Of a DNA stretch of 64,000 nt, positions 8,647 through 16,836 are shown piece after piece (the first letter of the stretch is position 1; each line of letters begins with the position of its first letter). The notes beneath the pieces are model-generated. The model worked only from the letters and a program-made list of their open reading frames with translations. It was not told the DNA's origin and did no database searches. Origin of the DNA: Eudoraea adriatica DSM 19308. Its GTDB lineage: Bacteria; Bacteroidota; Bacteroidia; Flavobacteriales; Flavobacteriaceae. The translations under genes and the position numbers were made by a program. The stretch lies in NCBI RefSeq assembly GCF_000382125.1, contig NZ_KB907555.1, positions 37,763 through 101,762 of the forward strand, read 5' to 3'.

Positions 8647-11346
8647 CTACCTTGGTGGTGGCTGACTTCTGTTTTCCCATTTCAGATCTTTTAGAATTGA
8701 GCTTTTAATTCCTATAAAGAAATACCATCTTTCAAAATCCCCGAATGGTGTCCAGTCAAAATTTAATTTAAAACTTTTTAAGTCACGTCTGAATCTAAGC
8801 TGAGTAACAGTAAATCCTTTGTTCGCAAAATCATAACCCGAGGACACCCCAACGTCCCACCCGGGCGATAGCGTAATATTGCCCGAAAACATTAGCGAAT
8901 TATTGGAAATTTCATTTTGCCTGGCGCTATTACTATAGGTAACGGCATATTGCAGTCTAAGATCCCATTCAATTTTATTTTGATAAATTGGATTCTCAAC
9001 CTCCTTGTCATCCATCTCGTCAAATCTGCTTTCATCAAAATTATTTGCTTTGCCAAAAAGGTCATCAGTCCTGCCCCCACTAGCCGCGACGTAAGCATCG
9101 CCTTCTGTTGGGTATTCTTCCCGGTCTTTGACGGGTTGAAAATCTTTACTGCTTAAGGAATAACTTATGTTAGCCCTCGCAGAGGTGAGCCTGAACAGGC
9201 TTCCTCCGTTATTAATGTTAAAAGTATTTATCCTCCTGCCATTATTGTCTATTGCATAGGGATCCAGATTGGCTCCAAAGTTTATGGACATTTTATTATC
9301 CAGAATATTTGTGCCTCCGGTCAAGGCAACCGGACTTAAATTAAGGGAATCTGCCTGAAAATTATAACCTGTAGACAGATTAAAACTATTAAGCAGCATT
9401 ACTTTCTTGGGTTCCAATTTCGTGGAATCTTTATCCCGCACTTTGGCTTCGAGGGTATTTGCAAGGGAGAAGCTCAAAGCACTGGACTTACCGCTTCTGG
9501 GAGCACCGTATAAAGTATTTTGAAAACGTGTATACTCAATGGTATCGCCGGTAACCCCATTAATATATTCGTCATAGTATTGATCAAAAGAGGGTGCCCA
9601 GCCGTAACTTACAGAGGGTCTCATAATATGACGGATAGCCTGTATTTTTTTATCCTCTCCAAAATTGAATGTGCCATAAACCGTTGTCCCTAAACTACTG
9701 CTTAAGCTGTATTGATTAAAGCGGTCAAAACCTTGAATTGTATCTGTAACTACTTCCTGGGTTTCCGCATCATAACGTTGATTATAGGTTTCCAGGGTCC
9801 ATACATCTTCATAATTGCCACCTAAACTCAGGCTAAAGTATTTGGCAACTTTAAAATTTGTGCTTATCGGGATTCTGTGCCTGGCGCCAACTTTGGCGTC
9901 ATCGAACATTTTTGATGTTAGAAAATCTTCAGAATTGGTTTTAATGCTGTTTCGGGCATTAAGGTCGTATTGAAAATTAATATTTTGTATAGCGCCTTTT
10001 TTTATGCCGTCCTTTTTGGCAAAAGGAAATATCCGCTCCAGACTGCCTTGCAATGTTGGAAGTGTTAAATCTACCGCGTCTGTATTAGTATTTTGATTAT
10101 GCGTAGCCGTTAAACTGACATTCACCGATGGATAGGCCGGAAATGTTCTGGAATATGAAATAGAGGAAGACAGATTGTTTATTTGGGTGTTGGGTAAATT
10201 TTGTTGGAGTAAAGAATTCCTGTAATACTGGCTGCTACCAAGGTTTACAGATGCGGACAACCTGGAATTGGGATTGGCTTTTGAATCCTGAGAATGTGCA
10301 ATTTGAATATTATAAATAGTCCCGCGGCTGTAATCATCAAATCCCTTTTGACTTGTAACCTGATTTTCATACCTGAAATTAAAATTCCCCCTGTACTTAT
10401 AACGCTTGGAATATACAGATTGTGCTCTGAAACCCCAACTGCCATTGGTGTACAGGTCCCCTGTAAGGGTTAGGTCAACATAATCATTGATCGGGACATA
10501 ATAACCCATATTTTGCAGAAAGTAACCTCTGTCCGGGTCGTTTCCAAAAGTAGGCATCATAACACCCGCAGTTCTGCCTGAAGTCAATGGAAAATAAGCA
10601 AATGGCATTGCTATAGGGGTGGGTACATCTGCAATATAAATATTACTGAGTCCGGCTATGACTTTTTTCTTTGGGACGAACTTTGCCTTCCTCACCCTGA
10701 TGTAATAATCCGGGTTAATTGTGTCTTTGGAAGTTGTTAGTTTTCCTTCGCTTAAAAAATAAACCGAATCGTTCTCCTTTTTGGTAATCGAAGCATAGAC
10801 CTTCATTGCATCAGATCCAAGTTGTCCTAACCCCGCCTGCTGCTCTGTTCTGGAATTCCAAATCAGGGCTTTTTGTGTGTCAAAATTAAATCGGATAGAA
10901 TCCGGAATTACCACATTTTCACCTTGCTTAAAATACGGGGTTTGTGAATAATTACCCAGTGAATCTCTCATGCGCCCTGCATATACTTCATTTTTGACGT
11001 AATCCATAATGATTACACCAGCTTTCAATTCCGTATCCTGATAATAAATTTCAGCTTCATTGTAGAGGTATATTTTCTGATCTTTCTGACTTAATTTAAC
11101 ATAATCCTTGGCCTTGTATTTGATTTTATCTGTTAAAATACCCTCTTTGCCATTAATTGAATCTGTCTGTATAGAATCTGTCTGAACTGTATCTAATTCT
11201 GCAGGAACAGGCATAAGTGGTGCATAAATGGTATCTCCCACAGCTTTAATAGGTAAAGGCCTCACCAAATCTTCCTGCGCAGAGAGGGGAATAACGCTAA
11301 TGACAAGCAGTAATAAGAAAAGTAGAGGATGTTTGTTTGATTGCAA
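8647..11346 (-). CDS. lptD: LptD-like outer-membrane LPS assembly protein (Bacteroidetes form)
   Basis: 899 residues starting with a signal peptide (LLFLLLLVISVIPLSAQ, cleavage after SAQ). The N-terminal third has the OstA/LptA-like beta-jellyroll pattern (KDQKIYLYNEAEIYY and following). The remainder is a beta-barrel rich in alternating aromatic strands, containing the conserved FAYFPLTSGRTAGVMMPTFG region. LptD inserts LPS into the outer leaflet with LptE. Large size and weak similarity to the proteobacterial protein are usual for Bacteroidetes. It is divergent from the amidase gene. Confidence 0.88.
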   Translation of the reverse strand: MQSNKHPLLFLLLLVISVIPLSAQEDLVRPLPIKAVGDTIYAPLMPVPAELDTVQTDSIQTDSINGKEGILTDKIKYKAKDYVKLSQKDQKIYLYNEAEIYYQDTELKAGVIIMDYVKNEVYAGRMRDSLGNYSQTPYFKQGENVVIPDSIRFNFDTQKALIWNSRTEQQAGLGQLGSDAMKVYASITKKENDSVYFLSEGKLTTSKDTINPDYYIRVRKAKFVPKKKVIAGLSNIYIADVPTPIAMPFAYFPLTSGRTAGVMMPTFGNDPDRGYFLQNMGYYVPINDYVDLTLTGDLYTNGSWGFRAQSVYSKRYKYRGNFNFRYENQVTSQKGFDDYSRGTIYNIQIAHSQDSKANPNSRLSASVNLGSSQYYRNSLLQQNLPNTQINNLSSSISYSRTFPAYPSVNVSLTATHNQNTNTDAVDLTLPTLQGSLERIFPFAKKDGIKKGAIQNINFQYDLNARNSIKTNSEDFLTSKMFDDAKVGARHRIPISTNFKVAKYFSLSLGGNYEDVWTLETYNQRYDAETQEVVTDTIQGFDRFNQYSLSSSLGTTVYGTFNFGEDKKIQAIRHIMRPSVSYGWAPSFDQYYDEYINGVTGDTIEYTRFQNTLYGAPRSGKSSALSFSLANTLEAKVRDKDSTKLEPKKVMLLNSFNLSTGYNFQADSLNLSPVALTGGTNILDNKMSINFGANLDPYAIDNNGRRINTFNINNGGSLFRLTSARANISYSLSSKDFQPVKDREEYPTEGDAYVAASGGRTDDLFGKANNFDESRFDEMDDKEVENPIYQNKIEWDLRLQYAVTYSNSARQNEISNNSLMFSGNITLSPGWDVGVSSGYDFANKGFTVTQLRFRRDLKSFKLNFDWTPFGDFERWYFFIGIKSSILKDLKWENRSQPPPR

Positions 11347-11393
11347 AGCGATAAATCCTATTTTTGTAACGGTAAGGCTTCGTTTTTGGTAGT

Positions 11394-11401
11394 CAAACTT
11401 A
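11394..11401 (-). promoter_or_regulatory. Probable -7 promoter element of lptD
   Basis: On the minus strand the sequence reads TAAGTTTG, matching the Bacteroidetes TAnnTTTG box, about 48 bp before the lptD start codon. No convincing -33 TTTG was found at the expected distance. Confidence 0.4.
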
Positions 11402-11600
11402 CATATATTTTTTGGTCTGCTTGTAGCACATTACAATAAATTTAACCATAGTAAATGCTATTAAAATCCTTTTGGCAGGAGAAAAACGTTTATAGTAATT
11501 TTGATTTCAAAAAGGGATAAATCCAAAAGTTTTTTAACTTAGAATAAGATATAATGCCATTATTAGTGTTCCATTTTCTCTAAAATACATCTATATAGAA

Positions 11601-13028
11601 ATGAAGTTGAATAAGTTTTTTTTCATTCCCCTGGCAATAGCATGTTTCTTGTTATGCTCCTATTCCTATAATGAAAGTGAAGTATTTCCACAAACTGATC
11701 AATTCACGGTTGTATTAGATGCAGGCCATGGTGGTCATGATCCGGGTAACCTGGGCAATGGTTATATGGAAAAAAATATTGCATTAAATATTGTTTTAAA
11801 TGTTGGAAGGAAATTAGAATCCCACCCGGACATTAAGGTTATCTATACAAGAAAGGATGATTCTTTTGTGGATCTATATGTTAGAGGAGAAATTGCAAAC
11901 AAGGCAAATGCGGACCTTTTCGTATCTGTGCATTGCGATTCACACACTTCTGATGCTAATGGAGCAGGGACATTTGTGCTGGGGCTGCATGCAAACAAAC
12001 AGAATTTTGAGATAGCAAAAAAGGAAAACTCTGTGATTTATCTCGAAGATAATTACGAAACGCGCTATGCCGATTATGATATTAACTCACCAGAGTCTGT
12101 AATAGGCTTAACTATTATGCAGGAAGAATTTTTGGATCAAAGCATTATGTTGGGAAAGATGATGCAGGATAATTTTTCCAACAACCTTAGTCGTAACGAC
12201 CGAAAGGTAAAGCAGGCCGGATTTATTGTTCTGCATCAAACATTTATGCCCAGTGTTCTGATAGAAACAGGTTTTCTTACAAACAAGTCGGAGGGAGTAT
12301 ACCTAAATTCCAAAAAAGGTCAGGACGAAATGGGCTCTGCTATTGCGGATGCCATTATTAATTATAAAAATAATACCAGGGTTAATCTGGAAGATGCTGC
12401 TTCTTCCAGCCAAATTACTGCAACAAAAAAGGCCGAGGAGCCTGCGGCTCCTGAGACAATTGCAATTGTGAATCCGGAAGAAACACCAGCTGCTGAAGAG
12501 CAAAAAGAAGCTGCCAGAAAAGAAATCAAGGAGCCAATAGTTGTATCTTCGGGTGATTTGCCTCCGGCAGAGACTGCTGTAACTGCTCAAAATCAACCAG
12601 AGCAAGACCAGGTTCAAGAAGAAGCCAAGCCAATTGCAAAAGAAATAGTTGCTGTGGAAGCGGTAACGGAAAAACCTACACCAATTTCGGAAGAACCTAT
12701 TATAACACCAAATGTTGACGAAGCTAAAGAAGAGGTAAAAAAAGAAGAAGTTGTTTCAGAATCGGAAGTGGTATTTAAAGTACAATTATTAGCCAGTTCA
12801 AAAGTTTTGCCTTTACTTTCAGAAGAGTTTAATGGATTGAGTTCACTCTCCACAGAGCGCTATAATAACCTGGTGAGATATATGTACGGAAAGACCAATT
12901 CATATTCCCAGGCAAAACTGTATAAGGCCAATGCCGATGCTAAAGGCTATGCTTCATCCTTTATTGTGGCCTATAAGGATGGAAAAAGAATTCCTGTACC
13001 GGAGGCCCTGAAATACGTCTCAGAATAA
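11601..13028 (+). CDS. N-acetylmuramoyl-L-alanine amidase with C-terminal SPOR-like domain
   Basis: 475 residues with an N-terminal hydrophobic signal (to about residue 22). The Amidase_3 domain follows: VVLDAGHGGHDPG carries the first zinc His, SVHCDSH the second, and PSVLIETGFLTN the catalytic Glu. Residues ~260-390 form an Ala/Glu/Pro-rich linker. The last ~80 residues (from VFKVQLLASSKV) resemble a SPOR peptidoglycan-binding domain that would target the enzyme to septal denuded glycan. It cuts the amide bond between MurNAc and the stem peptide during cell separation. The MCE gene follows after 55 bp. Confidence 0.92.
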   Translation: MKLNKFFFIPLAIACFLLCSYSYNESEVFPQTDQFTVVLDAGHGGHDPGNLGNGYMEKNIALNIVLNVGRKLESHPDIKVIYTRKDDSFVDLYVRGEIANKANADLFVSVHCDSHTSDANGAGTFVLGLHANKQNFEIAKKENSVIYLEDNYETRYADYDINSPESVIGLTIMQEEFLDQSIMLGKMMQDNFSNNLSRNDRKVKQAGFIVLHQTFMPSVLIETGFLTNKSEGVYLNSKKGQDEMGSAIADAIINYKNNTRVNLEDAASSSQITATKKAEEPAAPETIAIVNPEETPAAEEQKEAARKEIKEPIVVSSGDLPPAETAVTAQNQPEQDQVQEEAKPIAKEIVAVEAVTEKPTPISEEPIITPNVDEAKEEVKKEEVVSESEVVFKVQLLASSKVLPLLSEEFNGLSSLSTERYNNLVRYMYGKTNSYSQAKLYKANADAKGYASSFIVAYKDGKRIPVPEALKYVSE

Positions 13029-13083
13029 TGGGAGGTCTTCTGAAATTTATTTCTAATTTTGTTTGTAATCTAAATCTAGTCGT

Positions 13084-14052
13084 TTGAAACTATCCAGAGA
13101 AATTAAAACGGGAATAATAGTTATTGGAGGTATTTTGCTGTTTGTCATGGGTTATAGTTTTCTTAAAGCGACTCCCTTATTTAATAATAGCAAAATCTTT
13201 TATGCAGTTTACGACCATGTTGGTGGTTTGCAACCGGGCACGCAGGTATCTATAAACGGATTCAATGTGGGAAATGTGAATAATATCACCTTTAAAAACG
13301 GGAGTGGCAACCTTCTGGTAACTTTTTCTGTGGACAGTAATTTCGAATTTTCAAAAAACAGTGTTGCCGAGCTCTATGATACCGGAATTATTGGTGGAAA
13401 AGGAATTCAAATTAATCCTGTTTTTGATGGTGCTCCGGCCGCAAGATCTGGTGATACCCTTACCTCTAATATTAAACCCGGTTTAACAGATTTATTACAA
13501 CAAAAATTAGCGCCCTTACAGTCTAAAATTGAAGGGGCAGTGTCCAACGCAGATTCATTGCTAATAAATTTCAATGACGTCCTGGATGAAGAGACAAAGA
13601 GGAGTTTGCGCGAAAGTATTCAGGGACTCAACGTTACAGTCCAGAGTTTTCAATCAAGTGCTGCAACTCTAAATACATTATTGGCGGATAATAAACACAA
13701 ATTAGACAGTTCCATAACAAACATTAATACCATTACCACAAATTTTTCCGCACTCTCAGATTCAATTGCCCAGGTAGGTCTTTCTAATACAATAAGAAGT
13801 TTAGAAACCACGATAGGGAATTTGGATAAAATGCTGGCCAAAATTGAAAGTGGTGAAGGTACGCTGGGCAAATTGGTAAATAATGAGGAATTGTACAACA
13901 ATTTATCTGAAGCTTCCAAAGAATTAGACTTGCTTCTTCAGGATTTTCGCTTAAATCCAAAGCGCTATGTAAATGTCTCTGTTTTTGGTAAAAAACAAAA
14001 AGAATATGAGGTTCCGGAAGATGATCCTGCTACAAAAAAACCAGAAGAATAG
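13084..14052 (+). CDS. MCE/MlaD-family lipid transport protein
   Basis: 322 residues. An N-terminal TM anchor (IIVIGGILLFVMGYSFL) is followed by one MCE domain (FYAVYDHVGGLQPGTQVSING ... DTGIIGGKGIQINP) and a long helical C-terminal region. It would be the substrate-binding ring of an Mla-type ABC system moving phospholipids between inner and outer membranes; no ABC ATPase or permease is adjacent. The start codon is TTG: the upstream frame closes at a TAA 16 bp before it, and MKLSREIKTG is the usual beginning in this family. The next gene starts at the base after its stop. Confidence 0.9.
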   Translation: MKLSREIKTGIIVIGGILLFVMGYSFLKATPLFNNSKIFYAVYDHVGGLQPGTQVSINGFNVGNVNNITFKNGSGNLLVTFSVDSNFEFSKNSVAELYDTGIIGGKGIQINPVFDGAPAARSGDTLTSNIKPGLTDLLQQKLAPLQSKIEGAVSNADSLLINFNDVLDEETKRSLRESIQGLNVTVQSFQSSAATLNTLLADNKHKLDSSITNINTITTNFSALSDSIAQVGLSNTIRSLETTIGNLDKMLAKIESGEGTLGKLVNNEELYNNLSEASKELDLLLQDFRLNPKRYVNVSVFGKKQKEYEVPEDDPATKKPEE

Positions 14053-15378
14053 ATGCAGTACCTGCCAAATGTAGTTTTTCTTATTATTCTAATAACCGGT
14101 ATTGGTTATTTTGCCAGGAATGTTAAAAAGCTTTTGAGAAACATCAATCTTGGAAGAGGCGAAATGCCGGCCGATGACAAACCACAGCGTTTTAGGAATA
14201 TGGCCCGGATAGCTTTAGGGCAAACTAAAATGGTTGTAAGACCCATAGCCGGTGTCTTGCATGTAATTGTTTATCTCGGGTTTATAATTATTAACATTGA
14301 AGTTCTGGAGATAATAATTGACGGTATTTTTGGAACCCACAGGGTTTTTGCGCCACTCGGTAATATTTACAATGTCCTTATCGCTTCCTTCGAAGTACTT
14401 GCACTATTGGTAATACTGTCAGTGATTATCTTTTGGTTACGTAGAAATTTTATTCGGTTAAAACGCTTTATTAAACCTGAAATGAAAGGTTGGCCAAAAC
14501 TGGATGCCAATCTTATCTTGTACATAGAATTGGTTTTAATGTTTTTATTCCTCACAATGAATGCTGCGGATTATCAGCTTCAGCTTCTGGATACACCGCA
14601 TTATACCAAGGCCGGTCTTTTTCCTGTTAGTCAGTTTATCACTTCTGTTTTTGCTGGTATGTCCGTAGATGGAATAATCCTTGTAGAACGGATTGCATGG
14701 TGGATGCATATCGTTGGAATTTTGGCTTTTCTGAATTATTTGTATTATTCAAAACATCTTCACATATTACTTGCCTTCCCCAATACCTATTATGGAAATC
14801 TTACGGAGCCGGGAAGGTTCACTAACCTTGAGGCAGTAACCAAAGAAGTGAAATTAATGATGGACCCCAGTGCTGATCCTTTTGCGGCACCGGCAGAAGA
14901 TGCGCCTCCGCCTGATAAATTTGGGGCTTCGGATGTTATGGACCTTACTAAGGTACAGTTATTAAACGCATATACCTGTACAGAATGCGGACGGTGCACC
15001 AGTGAATGTCCTGCAAACCTTACAGGAAAAAAATTATCACCAAGGAAGATAATGATGGATACGCGTGATAGATTAGAGGAGGTAGGTAATATTTTAGATA
15101 TTAATAAGGGAGAATTTGCTGAAGATGGACGCCAGTTATTGGGAGATTTTATCACACCCGAAGAAATATGGGCATGTACTTCATGCAACGCTTGTGTGGA
15201 AGCTTGTCCGGTAAGTATAGATCCATTATCTATTATAATTAGTATGCGACAGTATCTGGTTATGGAACAATCAGCTGCGCCAACCGAACTCAATGTTATG
15301 ATGAGCAATATTGAAAATAATGGTGCACCCTGGCCCTTTAATCAAATGGACAGGCTTAATTGGACCGATGAATCTTAA
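14053..15378 (+). CDS. Membrane (Fe-S)-binding oxidoreductase, HdrC/NarI-like
   Basis: 441 residues. Several TM helices occupy residues ~1-245 with NarI-like histidines, then a soluble part carries two [4Fe-4S] motifs: CTECGRCTSECP near 308 and CTSCNACVEACP near 374. This resembles heterodisulfide-reductase C or glycolate/lactate-oxidase Fe-S subunits fused to a quinone-reactive membrane domain. It starts directly after the MlaD stop and is followed 20 bp later by an HdrB-like protein, so the two probably form one complex passing electrons to or from quinone. The electron donor is unknown. Confidence 0.85.
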   Translation: MQYLPNVVFLIILITGIGYFARNVKKLLRNINLGRGEMPADDKPQRFRNMARIALGQTKMVVRPIAGVLHVIVYLGFIIINIEVLEIIIDGIFGTHRVFAPLGNIYNVLIASFEVLALLVILSVIIFWLRRNFIRLKRFIKPEMKGWPKLDANLILYIELVLMFLFLTMNAADYQLQLLDTPHYTKAGLFPVSQFITSVFAGMSVDGIILVERIAWWMHIVGILAFLNYLYYSKHLHILLAFPNTYYGNLTEPGRFTNLEAVTKEVKLMMDPSADPFAAPAEDAPPPDKFGASDVMDLTKVQLLNAYTCTECGRCTSECPANLTGKKLSPRKIMMDTRDRLEEVGNILDINKGEFAEDGRQLLGDFITPEEIWACTSCNACVEACPVSIDPLSIIISMRQYLVMEQSAAPTELNVMMSNIENNGAPWPFNQMDRLNWTDES

Positions 15379-15398
15379 TAGGCAAAATAAACAAGAAA

Positions 15399-16190
15399 AT
15401 GAGTGAGGAGTTGAAAGTACCGACAATGGCTGAGCTTTTTGCTGCAGGTAAGGAGCCGGAAGTATTGTTTTGGGTTGGTTGTGCTGGTAGTTTTGATGAC
15501 AGGGCCAAAAAAATAACCAGGGCTTTTGTAAAAATACTAAATAATGCCAATGTAAATTTTGCCGTTCTTGGAACGGAAGAAAGTTGTTCAGGGGACCCTG
15601 CTAAACGAGCCGGGAATGAGTTTTTATTTCAAATGCAGGCAGTAACCAATATTGAGGTGATGAATGCCTATGGTGTAAAAAGTGTTGTAACCGCTTGCCC
15701 GCACTGTTTTAATACCATAAAAAACGAATATCCGGAACTAGGAGGCAATTACCAGGTCATGCATCACACCCAGTTTATCAATAAGTTATTGGAAGAAGGA
15801 AGAATTACTTTGGAAGGTGGAAATTTTAAGGGGAAACGCATTACATTTCACGATCCCTGCTATCTGGGAAGGGCAAACAATGTGTATGAGGCACCAAGAA
15901 ATCTAATTAAGAAACTTGATGCACAACTCGTAGAAATGAAAAACTGTCGCAAAAAAGGCTTATGCTGTGGAGCAGGAGGTGCTCAAATGTTTAAAGAACC
16001 CGAGAAAGGCGATAAAGATGTGAATGTTGAACGCACAGAGCAGGCCTTACAGACGCAACCCGATATTATTGCGGCGGCCTGTCCGTTCTGCAATACAATG
16101 ATGACAGACGGGGTAAAAAGCAAGGAGAAAGAAGATTCATTGAAAGTAATGGATATTGCTGAGTTAATAGCTAATGCCGGAGATTTATAA
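15399..16190 (+). CDS. (Fe-S)-binding protein with two cysteine-rich CCG domains (HdrB/GlpC-like)
   Basis: 263 residues. The first cysteine-rich domain shows FWVGCAGSFDDR and the second CRKKGLCCGAGGAQMF with the closing CPFCNTMM. Such CCG domains bind noncanonical Fe-S clusters in HdrB, LutA and GlpC. With the membrane Fe-S protein 20 bp upstream it should form a two-subunit reductase. The physiological substrate cannot be read from the sequence. Confidence 0.88.
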   Translation: MSEELKVPTMAELFAAGKEPEVLFWVGCAGSFDDRAKKITRAFVKILNNANVNFAVLGTEESCSGDPAKRAGNEFLFQMQAVTNIEVMNAYGVKSVVTACPHCFNTIKNEYPELGGNYQVMHHTQFINKLLEEGRITLEGGNFKGKRITFHDPCYLGRANNVYEAPRNLIKKLDAQLVEMKNCRKKGLCCGAGGAQMFKEPEKGDKDVNVERTEQALQTQPDIIAAACPFCNTMMTDGVKSKEKEDSLKVMDIAELIANAGDL

Positions 16191-16245
16191 AGAGTATAGC
16201 AGACCTTATAAAAATCACCAATACAATTAAAAGGAGAAAAAAAAT

Positions 16246-16728
16246 ATGCTCGTAAATTTTGATTCATTAACAGAAACCGCAAGGGTTTGGATATACCAGG
16301 CGAACAGGAGCTTTTCAGAAGAAGAGCTAGTTGAGATATCTACAGCCCTTGACAGATTTGTTTCAGAATGGACCGCCCATGGAAGCGACCTTAAGGCAGG
16401 ATATGAAATTAAATATAAGCGCTTCATTGTAATTGCTTTGGATCAGGATTATGCATCGGCATCGGGCTGCTCTATTGATGCGTCTGTACATTTCATACAA
16501 CAGCTTGAAAAGGAATATAATGTGGATTTATTGGACAAAATGAACGTGTCCTATAAACAAGGCACATATATTGCATATAAGACGTTACAGGATTTTAAGA
16601 AAATGGCTAAGGACAAGGCTATTTCTAAAAACACAATAGTTTTTAATAATTTGGTTACAAATAAATATGAATATGTAAATCATTGGGAAGTGCCGGCATC
16701 TGAGAGCTGGCACAGCCGGTTTATGTAA
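16246..16728 (+). CDS. Conserved Bacteroidetes protein of unknown function (often labelled ABC transporter ATPase)
   Basis: 160 residues. Homologues in Flavobacteria are often named ABC transporter ATPase, but there is no Walker A, Walker B or signature motif and it is far too short. Visible features are an acidic N-terminal half, the conserved TAHGSDLKAGYEIKYKRF and ASGCSIDASVHFIQQLEKEY segments, and a C-terminal WEVPASESWHSRFM. It looks soluble, without a signal peptide. It lies 55 bp behind the HdrB-like gene and may belong to that transcript. Function unknown. Confidence 0.8.
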   Translation: MLVNFDSLTETARVWIYQANRSFSEEELVEISTALDRFVSEWTAHGSDLKAGYEIKYKRFIVIALDQDYASASGCSIDASVHFIQQLEKEYNVDLLDKMNVSYKQGTYIAYKTLQDFKKMAKDKAISKNTIVFNNLVTNKYEYVNHWEVPASESWHSRFM

Positions 16729-16836
16729 AATTATATATAGCGTGATTAGATGCTTGGCATTCTAATATCCCGCCGCGGCTATATTTATTTATAGGGTACA
16801 ATATTTAAGTGCGTTTTAAGTTAGTACCTAAAAAAA

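Noticed and set aside
12303..12853. Minus-strand ORFs opposite the amidase linker
   Set aside because: Antisense shadow of the repetitive Ala/Glu/Pro-rich linker; no family resemblance.
16246..16728. Label ABC transporter ATPase, as used for homologues
   Set aside because: No Walker A, Walker B or signature motif in 160 residues; kept as unknown conserved protein.
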